Assembly: GCF_033958435.1 (NCBI RefSeq)
Contig: NC_134161.1
Coordinates: forward strand, 6,448,001 to 6,512,000
DNA: 64,000 nucleotides
DNA from: Carettochelys insculpta
Lineage: Eukaryota; Chordata; Testudines; Carettochelyidae
Direction: 5' to 3'
The notes beneath the pieces are model-generated. The model made no database searches, had not been told where the DNA came from, and worked only from the letters and a program-made list of their open reading frames with translations. Both the position numbers and the translations under genes were made by a program. Below are positions 31,647-43,059 of this stretch, piece after piece. Within the stretch, counting starts at the first letter, position 1; the number at the start of each line of letters is the position of its first letter.

Positions 31647-31842
31647 CATTGTTTTTGTACTCTGAGTGCTTGGGTGGCTGCTCAGGAGAGGTTCAGGTGC
31701 CACCCAGCTGATTAGGAGAGCACCCACTGTCACGCACAGCTGGCAAGGTGTGTTTTTATTGGAGGTGCCCATTTACACATGCCTCGGTGCACACAACAAA
31801 TTTTTTTGCACACACAGATGGAAAAAATTAGAGGGCTCACTG
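31647..31842 (-). mobile_element. hAT-type MITE, minus strand
   Basis: Family of 16339, reversed: CATTGTTTTTGTACTCTGAG, CAGGTGCCACCCAGCTGATT and TTATTGGAGGTGCCCATTTA, ending in AAAAAATTAGAGGGCTCACT. Flanks ACTCTGGG and AGTGTGGG match at 6 of 8 positions, consistent with an old 8-bp TSD. Confidence 0.7.
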
Positions 31843-32335
31843 AGTGTGGGCGAAGGAAGTCCCACCCAGCTCCCCAACCATTCTGGGTATGCTACAAATC
31901 GTGGGCTAGTGTAAAAGGGAGGAGCTCAACTGAGTCTTGAATGGGTGCTGGAGGGAAAGGACCTGGTGCAGGAGCTCCACAGATGGACCATCCCCAGACC
32001 CTCAGAGATGGAGCCAGAGGCCCAGGAGACTTGCACAAGCCTCCAGAGCTGATGGAGCCCCAGAAACTGACTTAAGCCACAGCTTCTGAGGACCCTGATG
32101 CCTCCTCTATCACCCCACCCCCAGAGACAGTAGGGTGTGACCCAGGGAGGGTGCCGAAGTGGTATCTCCCACCTGAGTGAGCTCAGTGTGTTTTGGTGAG
32201 ATCCTCCACTGGGCTAGTGGTGGATCCTTTCATCACTGAGAGGGCCCTGGACTGGGACCCCTTGGAGTTGGGTGGGCCTTGAATCTCCTACAGGGGCTCT
32301 TGCCACCACCCATATCTAGTGACAACTCCATAGAT

Positions 32336-32679
32336 TCTGGCCACTTGGCCATGCCGCCCTGCACCCAAGGGCTACCCCACACACTCTGGCGGTTAGGCCA
32401 TGCTGCCCTGCAACCAGGGGCCGCTCTATGGACTCTGACCAGTGGGCCACATGACCCTATGAGTGAGCACTACTCCACATAGAATACTGGGACTGGAAGG
32501 GACCTCGAGAAGCCGTCGAGTCCAGCCCCCTGCTCCAATGGCAGGACCAAGTACTGTCTAAACCAGCCCTGGCAGACATCTATCTCACCTGTTCTTAAAT
32601 ATCTCCAGCGATGGAGATTCCACATAGACTCCTGCCATTAGGCTGCACTGCCTGGGGAGGACCAACTGACTCAGGTAGC
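32336..32679. repeat. 49-bp tandem repeat, about four units, interrupted by CR1
   Basis: Units start TCTGGCCACTTGGCC (32336), TCTGGCGGTTAGGCC (32385), TCTGACCAGTGGGCC (32434) and TCCTGCCATTAGGCT (32630). The spacing is exactly 49 bp for the first three. The CR1 sits between units three and four. Confidence 0.65.
32478..32620 (-). mobile_element. CR1 LINE 3' end, inserted in the 49-bp array
   Basis: It starts with ATAGAATACTGGGACTGGAA and ends with ATCTCCAGCGATGGAGATTC. CCACATAG occurs at both edges (32475-32482 and 32620-32627), a possible 8-bp TSD, although CR1 usually makes none or very short ones. Confidence 0.8.
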
Positions 32680-32720
32680 TGTCAGACTGGCAGCAGTAAC
32701 AACAGCACCCTTGAGAGCTC

Positions 32721-34139
32721 CCCCTATTGGGACAGGGTGTACCCCCGCCCCCCACAACACCCCAATCTCCAAAGGGTAGTTCCAGATTGCTCCACAAGTA
32801 AGCACTGAATAGGGGCTTCAGGAATTTGCCTAATGACCTAAATACTGACAGTCAGTACTTTTAGTACTGATAATTTAGTAGCTATTCTACTGTAATGTCT
32901 ATAAAGTGGAATGGTTGTGATACCTATTTATTATAGCGCCTGCAGACAACACAGCAGGGCCCCACAGTGCTCGGTGCCGCAGGAATGTGTGAAATTAGAG
33001 TCTCTGCCCCCAAAAGAAATACAATTAAGTTATTTTTGAGAGCCAGACTCGTTGCTGCACTATGAGGACTGTTGTTCCACGCTACCTTTCTGGGGCAAAC
33101 TTTAAAGATTGTTCTGTCCCTCATTAAAATGACATAAGGCACAATAATGCATGAAAACGCATTCATCTCAAAAGGCAAAATATGCAAAGCCAGTGACAGG
33201 TACATGTGCAGGAAACTAATAAGAATAAAAAAGATAATGAAGTTACCTAATTGGCATTAGCACCACAATCCTCAGGCATAATAACATAAAGGCAGTCTAT
33301 GTACCTGCCATCCTTACACAATAAGGAATCCAGTCAGGAAAAGAAAAGATCAGACAACCTCTTGCCACTGATTTCACTAAAGGAAAGCCCCTAACTCCCC
33401 AGGGAGCGTACCAAAGAAGAAGTTTTTGATAAACAGCAAACATGGGTGTCTCCGATACTCTGCATTATCCAGACAGAATAAAGACAAGTGTAAAGACACA
33501 CCTGAGCATAAGCCTTAATCGTGAATTGTAAACATCTTCAGCTATTAATCACTGCTCCAAAATGTTATCCCTGATTCTATGAACAAAGCATGTAATTCAC
33601 CTCTGTGCACCGGGTCTTAATGTATGCCTTGGGAAGGCCATCTGTACAGGGGCAAATTTCATCTCAAACAGCATTTCATAAGTTTAGATAGATCTCCCTC
33701 TACAGAGGGAGAGGTTTATAATATAAACTTCAGGAGTCCTGCTTCAGAAACTAGAAATATCCGTTTAGATTAGGATTATTAAAATTAAAACAGTTTTGAA
33801 ATCTAGTAGCAGCACATATTATACATGTTGCTCAGATGCTCATGCAAACCAGCATCTTTATATGCAAATATTCCCTTTAAATTCTTGCTATTCCCTACAT
33901 CATTCATACTGGAAAGTCTTTTACACACATTTATATTTCAATATTTATCAGGGTTAAATCGGAGGCTTACAGTGAGATTTCTAAAAATGCAGATCAACAA
34001 ATATTTTTTGTTAGCAGAGTATGATTGAAAAAAAAAGGAGAAAGTACTGGGACTGGCGATGCACTGTTTTAACTGAGAGCAGAATGTAATCCCCCTGAAG
34101 AAGTTTCAGGCAGAATGGACTACTTGTTCATATTAACAT
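32721..34139. other. No recognised feature
   Basis: AT-rich unique-looking sequence. Confidence 0.4.
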
Positions 34140-34448
34140 TCATCCATTCCTGTTCTTAGCTTCCTTGTAAAATTGATGACTATAAATCCTTAACGGAAGT
34201 ACAGTGTCCTCGATAGGAGTTTGAGAAACAAAAGAGAATGTCTCTGAGTTAGTTTTTTGAAGTTGTTCCGTGGTTTCAGTGTCTAATTCAGAGCAATAGG
34301 GCTCATTGTTTTCCCCCACAGAAAGGTTGGCAAAGGTAGGGAGACTAACGAGAATGCCTGCAGGGCTTGTGAACTCCAAATCTGCATTTGCTGTAATAAG
34401 TGCTTGGTTCTCAACAATTGTGAACTCCACTTCCGCTGTGTTCTCAGG
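34140..34448 (-). other. Open frame of about 103 codons, possible but unproven exon
   Basis: On the minus strand a frame is open from 34448 to a stop at 34140, in sequence I do not recognise as repetitive. The translation is low in repeats and has an exon-like composition (for example ENQALITANADLEF and ending in FYKEAKNRNG). An upstream AACACAG could serve as an acceptor AG. No domain, signal peptide or membrane segment is visible, and frames of this size occur by chance elsewhere in this window. I assign no function. Confidence 0.12.
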
Positions 34449-34747
34449 TCACTTCCTTGGAAAAAACCTTGTTCGGCGCCCAGTATTTGTTGTCCTCTGC
34501 AGCAAGCCATGGTATGGGGCTTTGATGGGGAGTGCCCTTATGCCTCCTGTGTTGTTGAGAGACATTGCAGCCAAACAGCTGGATGGGTGCCTGTTGCCAC
34601 ATGGAAAGTGCAGCGATAGTCAAGCAACACACTTGCTGCCATGGCTTGTTGCTACTGGGGTAAAATTTACCTTGCCTGCTGAAGACACCTTTTCAGTCCC
34701 TTACTTTACCTGGGTCAATGGTCTTCCCTTCTCACAGGTCCTTCTCT

Positions 34748-35166
34748 TCACAGAATCACAGGGCTGGAAGGGACCTCAGGAGGTCATCTCGTCCAGCCCC
34801 CTGCTTCAGGCAGGATCAACCTGCACTAAGTCATCCCAGCCAGGACCTTGTCCAGCCGGGACTTAAAAACCTCAAGGGATGGAGAATCCACCACCTCTCT
34901 AGGCAACGCATTCCGATGCTTCACCGCCCGCCTGGTGAAGTAGTTTTTCCTAATATCTTACCTACACCTCTCCCTCTTCAACTTCAGACCATTACTCCTT
35001 GTTCTGCCATCTGACACCAGTGAGAACAGTTTCTCACCCTCCTTTTTAGAGCTCCCCTTCAGGAAGTTGAAGGCTGCTATTAAATCACCTCTAAGTCTTC
35101 TCTTCTGGAAACTAAACAAGCCCAAATCCCTCAGCCTCTCCTCATTGGTCTTGTGCTCCAGACTCT
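34748..35166 (-). mobile_element. CR1 LINE, 3' end
   Basis: On the plus strand it begins CACAGAATCACAGGGCTGGA / AGGGACCTCAGGAGGTCATC. On the minus strand an ORF2 end is still readable (NEERLRDLGLFSFQKRRLRG, then GEKLFSLVSDGRTRSNGLK). The 5' end lies at about 35166, after GTGCTCCAGACTCTC. Confidence 0.9.
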
Positions 35167-35830
35167 CTTTCTCCTTTTGATCTGCTGGGTGGCCTAGGGG
35201 CTGGTTTCCTCCAGTATCTAGGGATCCAAGGTGTCCACTCACTCAAGGTTGTAGCTTCAGTTTGGGGCATGGCCCCAATAGTCTAGATCTCCCGCACGTA
35301 GGGGGGAAGGGTATCCCCGGCATTCTCCCCATTTGTGCCTCGGGGAGGCACAACCCTGGTGTTGTCCAGCGGCCAGCCCCGGGGCAGCTCTAGCTCCGGC
35401 CCTGTGGCTGCCAGAACCAGCACCTGCCTCTTTGCTGGGCTAGATTCCCTCCTTTTATCCTGTCTCCAGGCCTCACACTGGCTGCAGGTGAAACGGGACG
35501 GGGGTAATTGGGGAAACAGGCTCTCTTTAGCTCCTGCACTGCCAGCCCCCGCTCTCATTCCCTAATAGTAACGTATTGCGCTTTGCTGCCTGCTTGGCTT
35601 TCGGCCAAAGGGGTTGTTCTCTTGGATGCACTCCTGCAAGCTCTCACTGAAATCAAGAGATGCCACGCTAAAGGTGGCAGAGGGAAGAAGTTTAACGATT
35701 CTGACCTGCCCTACGCTTCCTGGAATAAGAAGTGCTAAAAAAAAGGGGAAGCTGTCGTCCTTATGTTGGTTCTCGGTTCTAGATTTCCCCTGGCTGATCT
35801 AGAGCTACCACTCTAATACCACGTTACGTA
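35167..35830. other. Unrecognised GC-rich block
   Basis: 35280-35570 is GC-rich with opposing open frames (76-91 codons). It may be an unidentified retroelement fragment or LTR; no family motif is visible. Confidence 0.3.
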
Positions 35831-38811
35831 TCAAGAGTCCAAAATCACGAGCCGTCCCTGAATCCATGCACTGTCCCCTACAGGAACTGTTGGTGTGGTA
35901 TTGCAGTTGCTCTTTTAGTGCTGTTGTAATTTTCATGTATATGCTTCCACCGAAGATTTGCTGTTGATCTGCTCAGTGGTTGCCTTAAGGGATACTTTAT
36001 AAATGGTAGGAACTTAAGGCAGCTGCAGCTAATTAAAGTGTAATTTTTTCAATAGAGATCAGACAGTCACAAATAATCTTGACAGCCATGGACTCAGACT
36101 TTTGTTCTTCTTTTAGTTTAAAGTAAACAGTTATCAGCTCAGGAAATAGGAGGATATACTAGTTTTTTCAAAGCAAAAATGAACAGAAAAGAAAGCCAGG
36201 AGCTTCCTTGAAGTGGATGAAGGAAGAGTTATCTCCCGGCTACGGGAGGTGGATGGTGGCTTGCCAGAGGAAGTCACAGATCAGTGGGAGCAGGCAAATG
36301 TGTGATGGTCAGCTCAAAGACACACCAGCAGCATTGCCCTGGCTGTGCTGACGCAACCGTTTGAGCATCTCTCTCCCATCCCCCAGTTTATGGCATTCCA
36401 TAAAGGACTGTGTCTTGGCTGCACCCCAGCCCCCCAAATCATGCCTCACAAAGCATGTGGACCCTAAAACACACAATGGTGCTCTGCAATGACTGCGGTC
36501 AGCTAGTCAGCGTGATGCAGATTATATCACATGTAAAAGACTTTTGGGAGAGAAAACGGTAAAGGTTTGTAACCAGGGAAGGGGCAGACAGGGGTCACTG
36601 GAAGTGCAGCGTGGACTAAATAATTATGGGGCAACCAGGATCTGAGGGGTCAAAGAGGGATTACAGAGCTGGCGGTGTCTCTGACATGCCTAGGAGCTGA
36701 CTTTGTGGTATCTTGTTTATATTTATTTAGCAGTGGCACTCTATGTGTTTTCAATGATTTTCAAGAAAGATTATATGGGATGTTGCTCCTGGCAAACTTG
36801 ACTGAAGATACATAGCCCCTGAGCAAAGCCATCTTGGCAAGAACATGGACGGATGCCCATGGGACCCATCCTAAGTGTCTCCATAAACTGTACATGACCC
36901 ATTAAAGACCTGCCCTTCCCTGTGAGTCATCTTCCATGGCTGGCCATGCAGTCAGCTCTGACAGGCAGGTGTGACTTTGGGCTGTGGTTCCATAGCTGCC
37001 ACTTGAACACAGAGCATTTTTTTTTAGAAAAATAAACAACTGAGCAGAGGGACAGGAACAGAGAAAAGAAAAGCTGAAGGACAAAGAAGAATCTAGGTGT
37101 GGTTAAAGGCAGGAAACAAACCCAAAAACTCTCCAAATATACACAGCTGGGCCCTCAGGTGACAAAAGCAGAATCCATTCTGCCTTAGGTTTTTCAGCCA
37201 ACCTTAAATAGCATATTCAGCTGGAGAGAAATACAATAGACTGATGGAAATGGGAACTCAGTCCAGCTTACCAGACCTTTCCGATGTCCTTTAAATAAAC
37301 CCATGTTAATTGTTTTTCACCAGATGCCTCAACAGACAGCCTCTTCGCTCCACTTGCACTCAAAATGTTAAAACGGACCCTAAAGCTTGATCCTGTAAGG
37401 GACTGAAGCCATGGAACTGACAGCACGCCACATTTTTCAAAATCAGAACTTATTCATATAGCACGTGCCCAACATCTGCAATATACATTATTAGGGAAAG
37501 TAATTGAAGCAGCGAGTATACATGAGTTCAAGCAATTTGCTGGGCTGGAAGGCTTCTTCCTTTTTCTAAAGCTTCCTGTGCCCTGGAGAACAGCTCACAT
37601 GGCAGATAAACAGAGATGTGGAGGAGACAAACAAGGCTAGATTTAGGGAGGAAAACCCCCAGCTGAAGTTTGTTGAGCCAGACAGCCTCTGAATCCGTAA
37701 AGTGCAACTGGAGAAGACCCCCAGGGAGTCCAACACACAAAAAGTCAGGCAGCCCTTCAGCGGGCACGCTGCTGATGTAGAAGTTCCTTGTTGCAGCAGT
37801 GGCTTTCTCCCTGTGCCTCTGCCCCAGCAAGCCGATGGCGGACACAGAGGGTGCAGCACTGGCCACTCCGTGATGCGGACAGTGGTGGGGTGCAGCTCAT
37901 ATATCCCTGAACCATGGTAAGTGTGGTGCTTGCGGTACCCTCATAGATCAGTTCGTTGGCTGCATTTCAGAGTCTGGATGTTAGGTGGAGAACTATTGGC
38001 AAGGACTGGTAACCATACAAAGTTCTGCTGGCTTCAGTGTGCCTGTGACAATTCTCATGCTATGTTTAACCTGTGTACCTGCAAGTCTAGTGTTTGAGGC
38101 ATTTTGGAGCACAGCATTTGCCACCTGAATAACAAAGAGCACACCCCCTCTGTGCAATGTCTGTGCGTTTGGTTTCCCAGGGAGCCCTTCCAGTTTGCTC
38201 AGGAGACTGTGCTTTTCCTTGAATTTGCGTGCCAACTGCCTGACCATTCAATCAAATGTTAAGCTGAGCTTGTTTCTGAGCATGGTGCAAGTGAAAGTAT
38301 GTTGAGGCACTCTCGGGTTCCCTTCGTTTCAATTTCCTTTTCCTGCCACGGTCACTTAGGGCCGCCCTGTCACTATTCAGCTCTCTTCAATCTTCCTTAA
38401 GCCCCAGTCCCCTCAGGCCAAGCAGATATCATCAGGGTACCGTGCAGCTGGGTTCCTGTCATGTAACCAGGAGTTCTCAAAATGGGGCTTGCTTCTCCAG
38501 CCCCAGTGTGTCTGAAGCACAAGCCCCACCAGTCAGTGCTAAGATTCGATGTCACCCACCCAGGGTAGAGGCCCTACTTCATTTCTTGCGTGGAGCAAGT
38601 ACTGAATTCCACCAATAAATGGAGGAAAAATTAGCACTCCAAACCTTTTCTGGCCACCCATATATTGTTATGCCAACAACGTCCCTTTGCTAAATGAGTG
38701 AAAATAATGCATTGTAGGCTGTTAATATGGAGAATTTCAATTAAAGGGTGAAAAAGCACGGCAAGGAAAAAAGTTGTAACTTTTACAGAGATGAATCCAG
38801 CTTTTAGAACC
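35831..38811. other. No recognised feature
   Basis: Nearly 3 kb without recognisable repeats or exons. The 97-112 codon minus-strand frames at 37528-37866 overlap each other in different frames and carry no signature. Confidence 0.35.
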
Positions 38812-38925
38812 CTGTTAATCTGTAGATACCCATTTTACATGTGCAGATATTCACAGTCCATGTTTGCAGATTGTGGATCGGATGCAGATAGAAATTTTGT
38901 ATCCATGCAGGGCTCTACCAACATT
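38812..38925. repeat. GGATATCC-rich dispersed repeat, copy 1
   Basis: CTGTAGATACCCATTTTACA, GCAGATATTCACAGTCCAT and ATTTTGTATCCATGCAGGGC match the more complete copy at 43060-43250. Confidence 0.5.
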
Positions 38926-39060
38926 GATTACTTAGCCTAGAAAAACACAGTTGGAGCCGTGTTAGTTTCAGAACACTTCACGGCCTTTCTGCTACCCATT
39001 CACCTCAAGAATTTCTACAACTCTGTTCCAAACTTACCCCCAGATGTAGTGCATTTAATC

Positions 39061-39088
39061 TGGTTTTTTTTTTTTTTTTTTTTTTTAA
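39061..39088. repeat. Poly-T tract
   Basis: An almost pure T-run of over 20 bases. It could be the A-tail of an old minus-strand retrocopy, but no body is recognisable. Confidence 0.7.
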
Positions 39089-39211
39089 TTTAAACTCATT
39101 GTTAGTGGGGACATGGTAACACAGGAATTATTGTATCAGATGGGCCAGATCCAAGATGCATTGGCTCTCTTAGGGTGGCCAGCACTAGTTTCCACAGAGG
39201 AGATATAAGAG

Positions 39212-40282
39212 CCGTGGTTACCAGACTTTTCAGTCATGCGGCACACTTGAATGAGATGAACAATTCCTTGGCACATCTGCTTTTTTCAGCTGAATCAGTT
39301 GCTCATAAACATCCTATTTACTTCCATTTACTATGGTTACGGTCTCCCCAGAGAGGTTTGCAACATAGTGTGTCCCACACACCTAGGTGTGGTTAACTAT
39401 CCTTTGTAGTGCTAGACCACTTCACAGAGAAACACTAAGAGTCCTCTACAGCTTCAGCTGAGATGCAGCTGACCTTTAGCTCAAGCTGTAGAGGTGTCGG
39501 CACTAAGCTCCAGAGGTCCTGATTCCAGGTTCTTTGTGGGCAGTTACAGTAGCAGTGTGTACAACAGACTAAACAGGGATCAGATTGGATGCTGAGTAAT
39601 CAAGTGACTGCTGAATTACTTGATTTCGTGCAGCTTTGGAGAGGATGGATGGCGGTGGCTCCAGGGAGCGGGTGCCCGTCCGTGCCAGCCCATTTGAGCG
39701 GGGGTGTGGCATTTGCACCACATCCCAGTATGAAATGGCTCCTGCTCTCCCTCCGTCACTGCCACCTTGCCACAGCAGGAAGAGGAGGTGGGCTGCCTCA
39801 GCCTCAGGCCAGGAAGGAGCATTTCAGCCGCCTCGTGGGGTGAACGGGCTCCTGCAAGGCTGGCATTTCCCTTCGCAGTGGCCCTGCGGAGAGCCACCAT
39901 GGGGTGAAATCGACTAACCCAATGTCAGCTAGGACTCGGGCAGCGAGGGGAAATTAATGAAGTTTCATGGCACACTTGGGCTGTGTCTACACTGCAAAAA
40001 TAACTTGGAAGAGGCTTACTTTGAAGTACAACTTTGACGTAAGCAACTTTGAAGTAGAGTGTCTGCACACATCCTACTTGGAAGTTAAACTTCGAAGTAG
40101 GGCACGAATCCATTCCTGGAATGGAGTAAGGACTTTGAAGTTGGGCTCCCTACTTCGAAGTAAGGGGAAATGTGTGTACGCTCTATGCTGGCTACGTTGA
40201 TTTAGTGCCTAACTTTGAAGTTAGTTCCTTGTGTAGACGCACCCTCGGACAATTCTCACAGCACACCGGTTGAAAATCACTG
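39212..40282. mobile_element. hAT-type element, about 1.07 kb
   Basis: The left end CCGTGGTTACCAGACTTTTC then ATGCGGCACACTTG and the right end CACAGCACACCGGTTGAAAA then TCACTG match the outer parts of hAT elements starting CAGTGGTTCTCAACC. Flanking TATAAGAG (39204-39211) and AACAAGAG (40283-40290) agree at 6 of 8. No transposase is visible in the interior, which includes a GC-rich segment (39640-39900). A Harbinger-type MITE sits inside near the right end. Confidence 0.55.
39979..40244. mobile_element. Harbinger-type MITE nested in the hAT element
   Basis: Ends GGCTGTGTCTACACTGC and GTGTAGACGCACCC. Repeated inverted ACTTCGAAGTA, CTTTGAAGTTGGG blocks fill it. Flanks TTG / TCG are compatible with a worn 3-bp TSD. 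Confidence 0.65.
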
Positions 40283-40993
40283 AACAAGAGATCCCCAGGA
40301 GGCGTTTACCAGGTAACCTACTCCCAAGCTCCCCCTTCACAAAATGGTTTTCACTCAAAAGTCATGTGACTGGTAGGATAAATTTTGGACGAAAATCACT
40401 TTGTCTTCTTGTGACATGTGGTCCTCTTACTTTTGTGTCTTAATTGTTCTACTTGTATGCTACAAAGAAAAGTCCACGTCTGTTAAATATATATGATGAC
40501 AGCTGCCCCGTTGAAGTTACACCAACCTAAGCACCAGTGTGAACACCAGTGTATCCATGGGAGAGATTCTCCCACTGACATAGCAGTGGCTGGTCGTTAG
40601 GCTTGGATTAATTAAATCAAAAATAGTGCTCTCTGGGGCACCACAGAAAGATCTTGAGTGTAGCCATAGCCTTAAGAGCTGTGTTTTCTTGGAATTTGTA
40701 TCAAGGGGGGGGACTGATTTCTCTACATTGATGCAGTACTGTGGCTTTTCTGCATGTATCATGGCAAAAGCAAACTCATTTGAAAAACGCTAAGGGTAAC
40801 CTTGCACTAAAATTTCTAATTTTATGGCATCTTGCTTTACAACAGGTTCTGCTAGGAGGTCTCACATCTCCTTTCTCCTTCATCCCATAGCCTTCCAGAG
40901 CAAGTAATTACAGAGTTAGATCTGTTTTCTGTTCATGAATCATTTACAATCCGATCCTAAATAAAATTAAAAAAAAAAAAAACTTAAATAATT
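40283..40993. other. No recognised feature
   Basis: No repeat or gene recognised apart from an A-run at about 40968-40981 next to the SINE. Confidence 0.4.
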
Positions 40994-41182
40994 GGAGATA
41001 CACATCACCTAGAACTGGAAGGGGCCTCAGGAGGTCATCTAGTTCAGTCCTCTGCCCTCGCAACAGGACCAAACACCACCCCAACAACTATTTGCCCCAA
41101 TCCTTAAATAGCCTCTTTAAGGATTGAGCGCACAACGCTGGATTTAGCAGGCCAATGCTCAAACCACTGAGCTTTCCCTCCA
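40994..41182 (-). mobile_element. Cry I-like tRNA-derived SINE, minus strand
   Basis: On the minus strand: AAAGCTCAGTGGTTTGAGCA (A-box), TGCGCTCAATCC (B-box), and the CR1-like tail CTAGATGACCTCCTGAGGC. It is better preserved than the copy at 29636. Confidence 0.85.
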
Positions 41183-42436
41183 CTGTTTTCTGCCAGTTTC
41201 TGGGTGGGTGCTTTTTGTCATTTCTCACCAGATAGCTTGGACTGACAATTTTCATTCTATCTGTTGTTTGCAAAGTGTGCAAATGAACAAGATGTGTGAT
41301 TGGTTGTGTAAGTTAAATGGTGTTGTTTCAGCTCCCTAAGGGAATGGCGAAAACTTTTAGGGAGCAACTCACAAATACTCCTGTTCATGTATGAATACCC
41401 AGGTGTTCATCTGAAGAGAACTGTTCTTCCCCAAACATTCCTACCAATACAATAATCTGGTTTGTGAGACGCATGCATGAAAGAGGACATCAATGTGGCT
41501 GAATAGAACAGCAGGAGAAGTTTGTCTGAATGCTCTCAAGCGCTGTTTCCTTGTCCCAAAATCCAGAAATATCCAGGCACAAACGCACCCTGAATGGTGC
41601 ATTATTTCCCAGCGTCAGAGGCTTAGGAAGCGAGCCTGAGCACTGTGTAGTGGCCTCTTCCTCTGCAGAGTGACACATCAGGGTGTGGTTCAGCATCTGC
41701 TTTCACCTTCATGGGAAATTCTCATTTCAGCATGTGGGTGTGTAAAGGCAAAAGACAAAATTGTGTCACAGTTCAGAGATGCTGGGCCAAATTTTTCTAC
41801 CTCAAACCCCAGCATGGGATCTTTTTTAGAGGTACTGGGAAATTGCCTGGGACCGTGCTGGTTGCTGTGGGACCCCCTGCAGTGCTTTATGTTATCCAGT
41901 ACAAGTGGACTAATGGAATTGGGACCTATTCTCTGCTCCCCTGGGGTTTATTAGTAAAGGCAAGGTTCTTTTTCTGAGCATTCACTAACCAGTGAGTCAT
42001 CTCATCCTAAATTATACAGGACAGTCCCAGCTTCTTTCAATATAATATCAGTCGGCAGTGCAAAGACCTCCAGACTGGCATCCCTCAATGTATGCGGCTG
42101 TGCAGGCACATAGGCACTGATACTCTCTGAACTTCTGGGTCAGATCCTCTGCTGGAATAGATCCATGGAAATCAGTCACATTATGGTGATTTACACCTGC
42201 TGAAAATCTGGACCCTGGAGCTGAATAGACAGAAACTCTGCATGCGTCATTTCTTAGTCATGAAGGCTGGAGTGTGAATCAGACCTGATTGTTACAGAGA
42301 GTACAATGGGATGAATGAGTCTTTGTACAGACTTTCTTTATAGAGTTTTTCACACAAGCTGCATATGCTAAAATGCATGATGGATTTAAAAATGCGAGAT
42401 GAGTCAGAGTATAATATAAATCATAGGCAGGAAGAA
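41183..42436. other. Mostly unrecognised; one small palindromic repeat
   Basis: Includes the palindrome at 42137-42215, listed separately. Confidence 0.4.
42137..42215. repeat. Imperfect palindromic repeat (GATCCTC-AGCTG type)
   Basis: GGGTCAGATCCTCTGCTGGA is mirrored by TTTACACCTGCTGAAAATCT / GGACCC. The same style of palindrome occurs at 48558, 49570 and, in another version, at 61829. Confidence 0.55.
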
Positions 42437-42630
42437 GTGAGGACTGTGGTTTAAGGACTGGATTGTGACTCCAGAGATGTAGCTCTAGTTCCTAATGTTG
42501 CTACAGTTTTCTTGTGTGACCTTGAGTAAGTCACCTAATTTCCCTGTGCTTCATTTTTCTCTCTTAAAATGGGGATAATATCATCTCCTTTGTCTGTTTT
42601 GCCCCTCTAGAAAGTCTTGTGGGTTAAAAA
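42437..42630 (+). mobile_element. MIR-type ancient SINE
   Basis: GACTGTGGTTTAAGGACTGG, TTCTTGTGTGACCTTGAGTA, AGTCACCTAATTTCCCTGTG and TTAAAATGGGGATAATATCA match MIR order (head, core, 3' region). Confidence 0.75.
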
Positions 42631-42670
42631 GCACACGCACTACCTCCAAGAAAGAACATCTTATGACTGT

Positions 42671-42878
42671 CAAAACAAAAAGCAGTCAAGTAGCACTTTA
42701 AAGACTAGCAAAATAGTTTATTAGGTGAGCTTTCGTGGGACAGACCCACTTCTTCAGAAGAAGTGGGTCTGTCCCACGAAAGCTCACCTAATAAACTATT
42801 TTGCTAGTTTTTAAACTGCTACTTGACTGCTTTTTGTTTTGATAGTGTATAGACTAGCACGGCCTCCTCTCTGTTACT
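42671..42878. mobile_element. Penelope-like 3' end, near-perfect foldback with 13-bp TSD
   Basis: TSD ATCTTATGACTGT at 42658-42670 and 42879-42891. The arms (CAAAACAAAAAGCAGTCAAG onward and its inverse) are almost identical and meet at about 42758 within CTTCTTCAGAAGAAG, the ribozyme core. The right arm runs on to the terminus CTAGCACGGCCTCCTCTCTG; the left arm stops about 40 bp earlier. Confidence 0.9.
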
Positions 42879-43059
42879 ATCTTATGACTGTGTGTTTGTG
42901 TCATGCCTAGTGCATTGGGCCTTGATTGTAGTTAGGGCTTTTAGATATTATTATAAGAAAAAAATAGGGATGGTGGGAAGGAGGAGAAAGACTTCTTAAA
43001 TTCTTCCTTAGCTAAATCCTGCAGTTCTCACCTGCTCCATATGCAGGCACATCTTCCAA

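Larger units (their letters stand above)
31592..32720. repeat. Unclassified composite repeat (LTR-like start) hosting three later events
   Basis: It begins TGTGATGGGATGCACCTACC, CCACACTGGGTCAGAAGGAG, as an LTR might. Within it sit a hAT MITE (31647-31842), a 49-bp tandem array (32336 onward) and a CR1 fragment (32478-32620). No protein frame is visible, so LTR identity is a guess. Confidence 0.3.

Noticed and set aside
34306..34866. 186-codon plus-strand open frame
   Set aside because: Its end runs into a CR1 tail and there is no protein signature; other frames overlap it.
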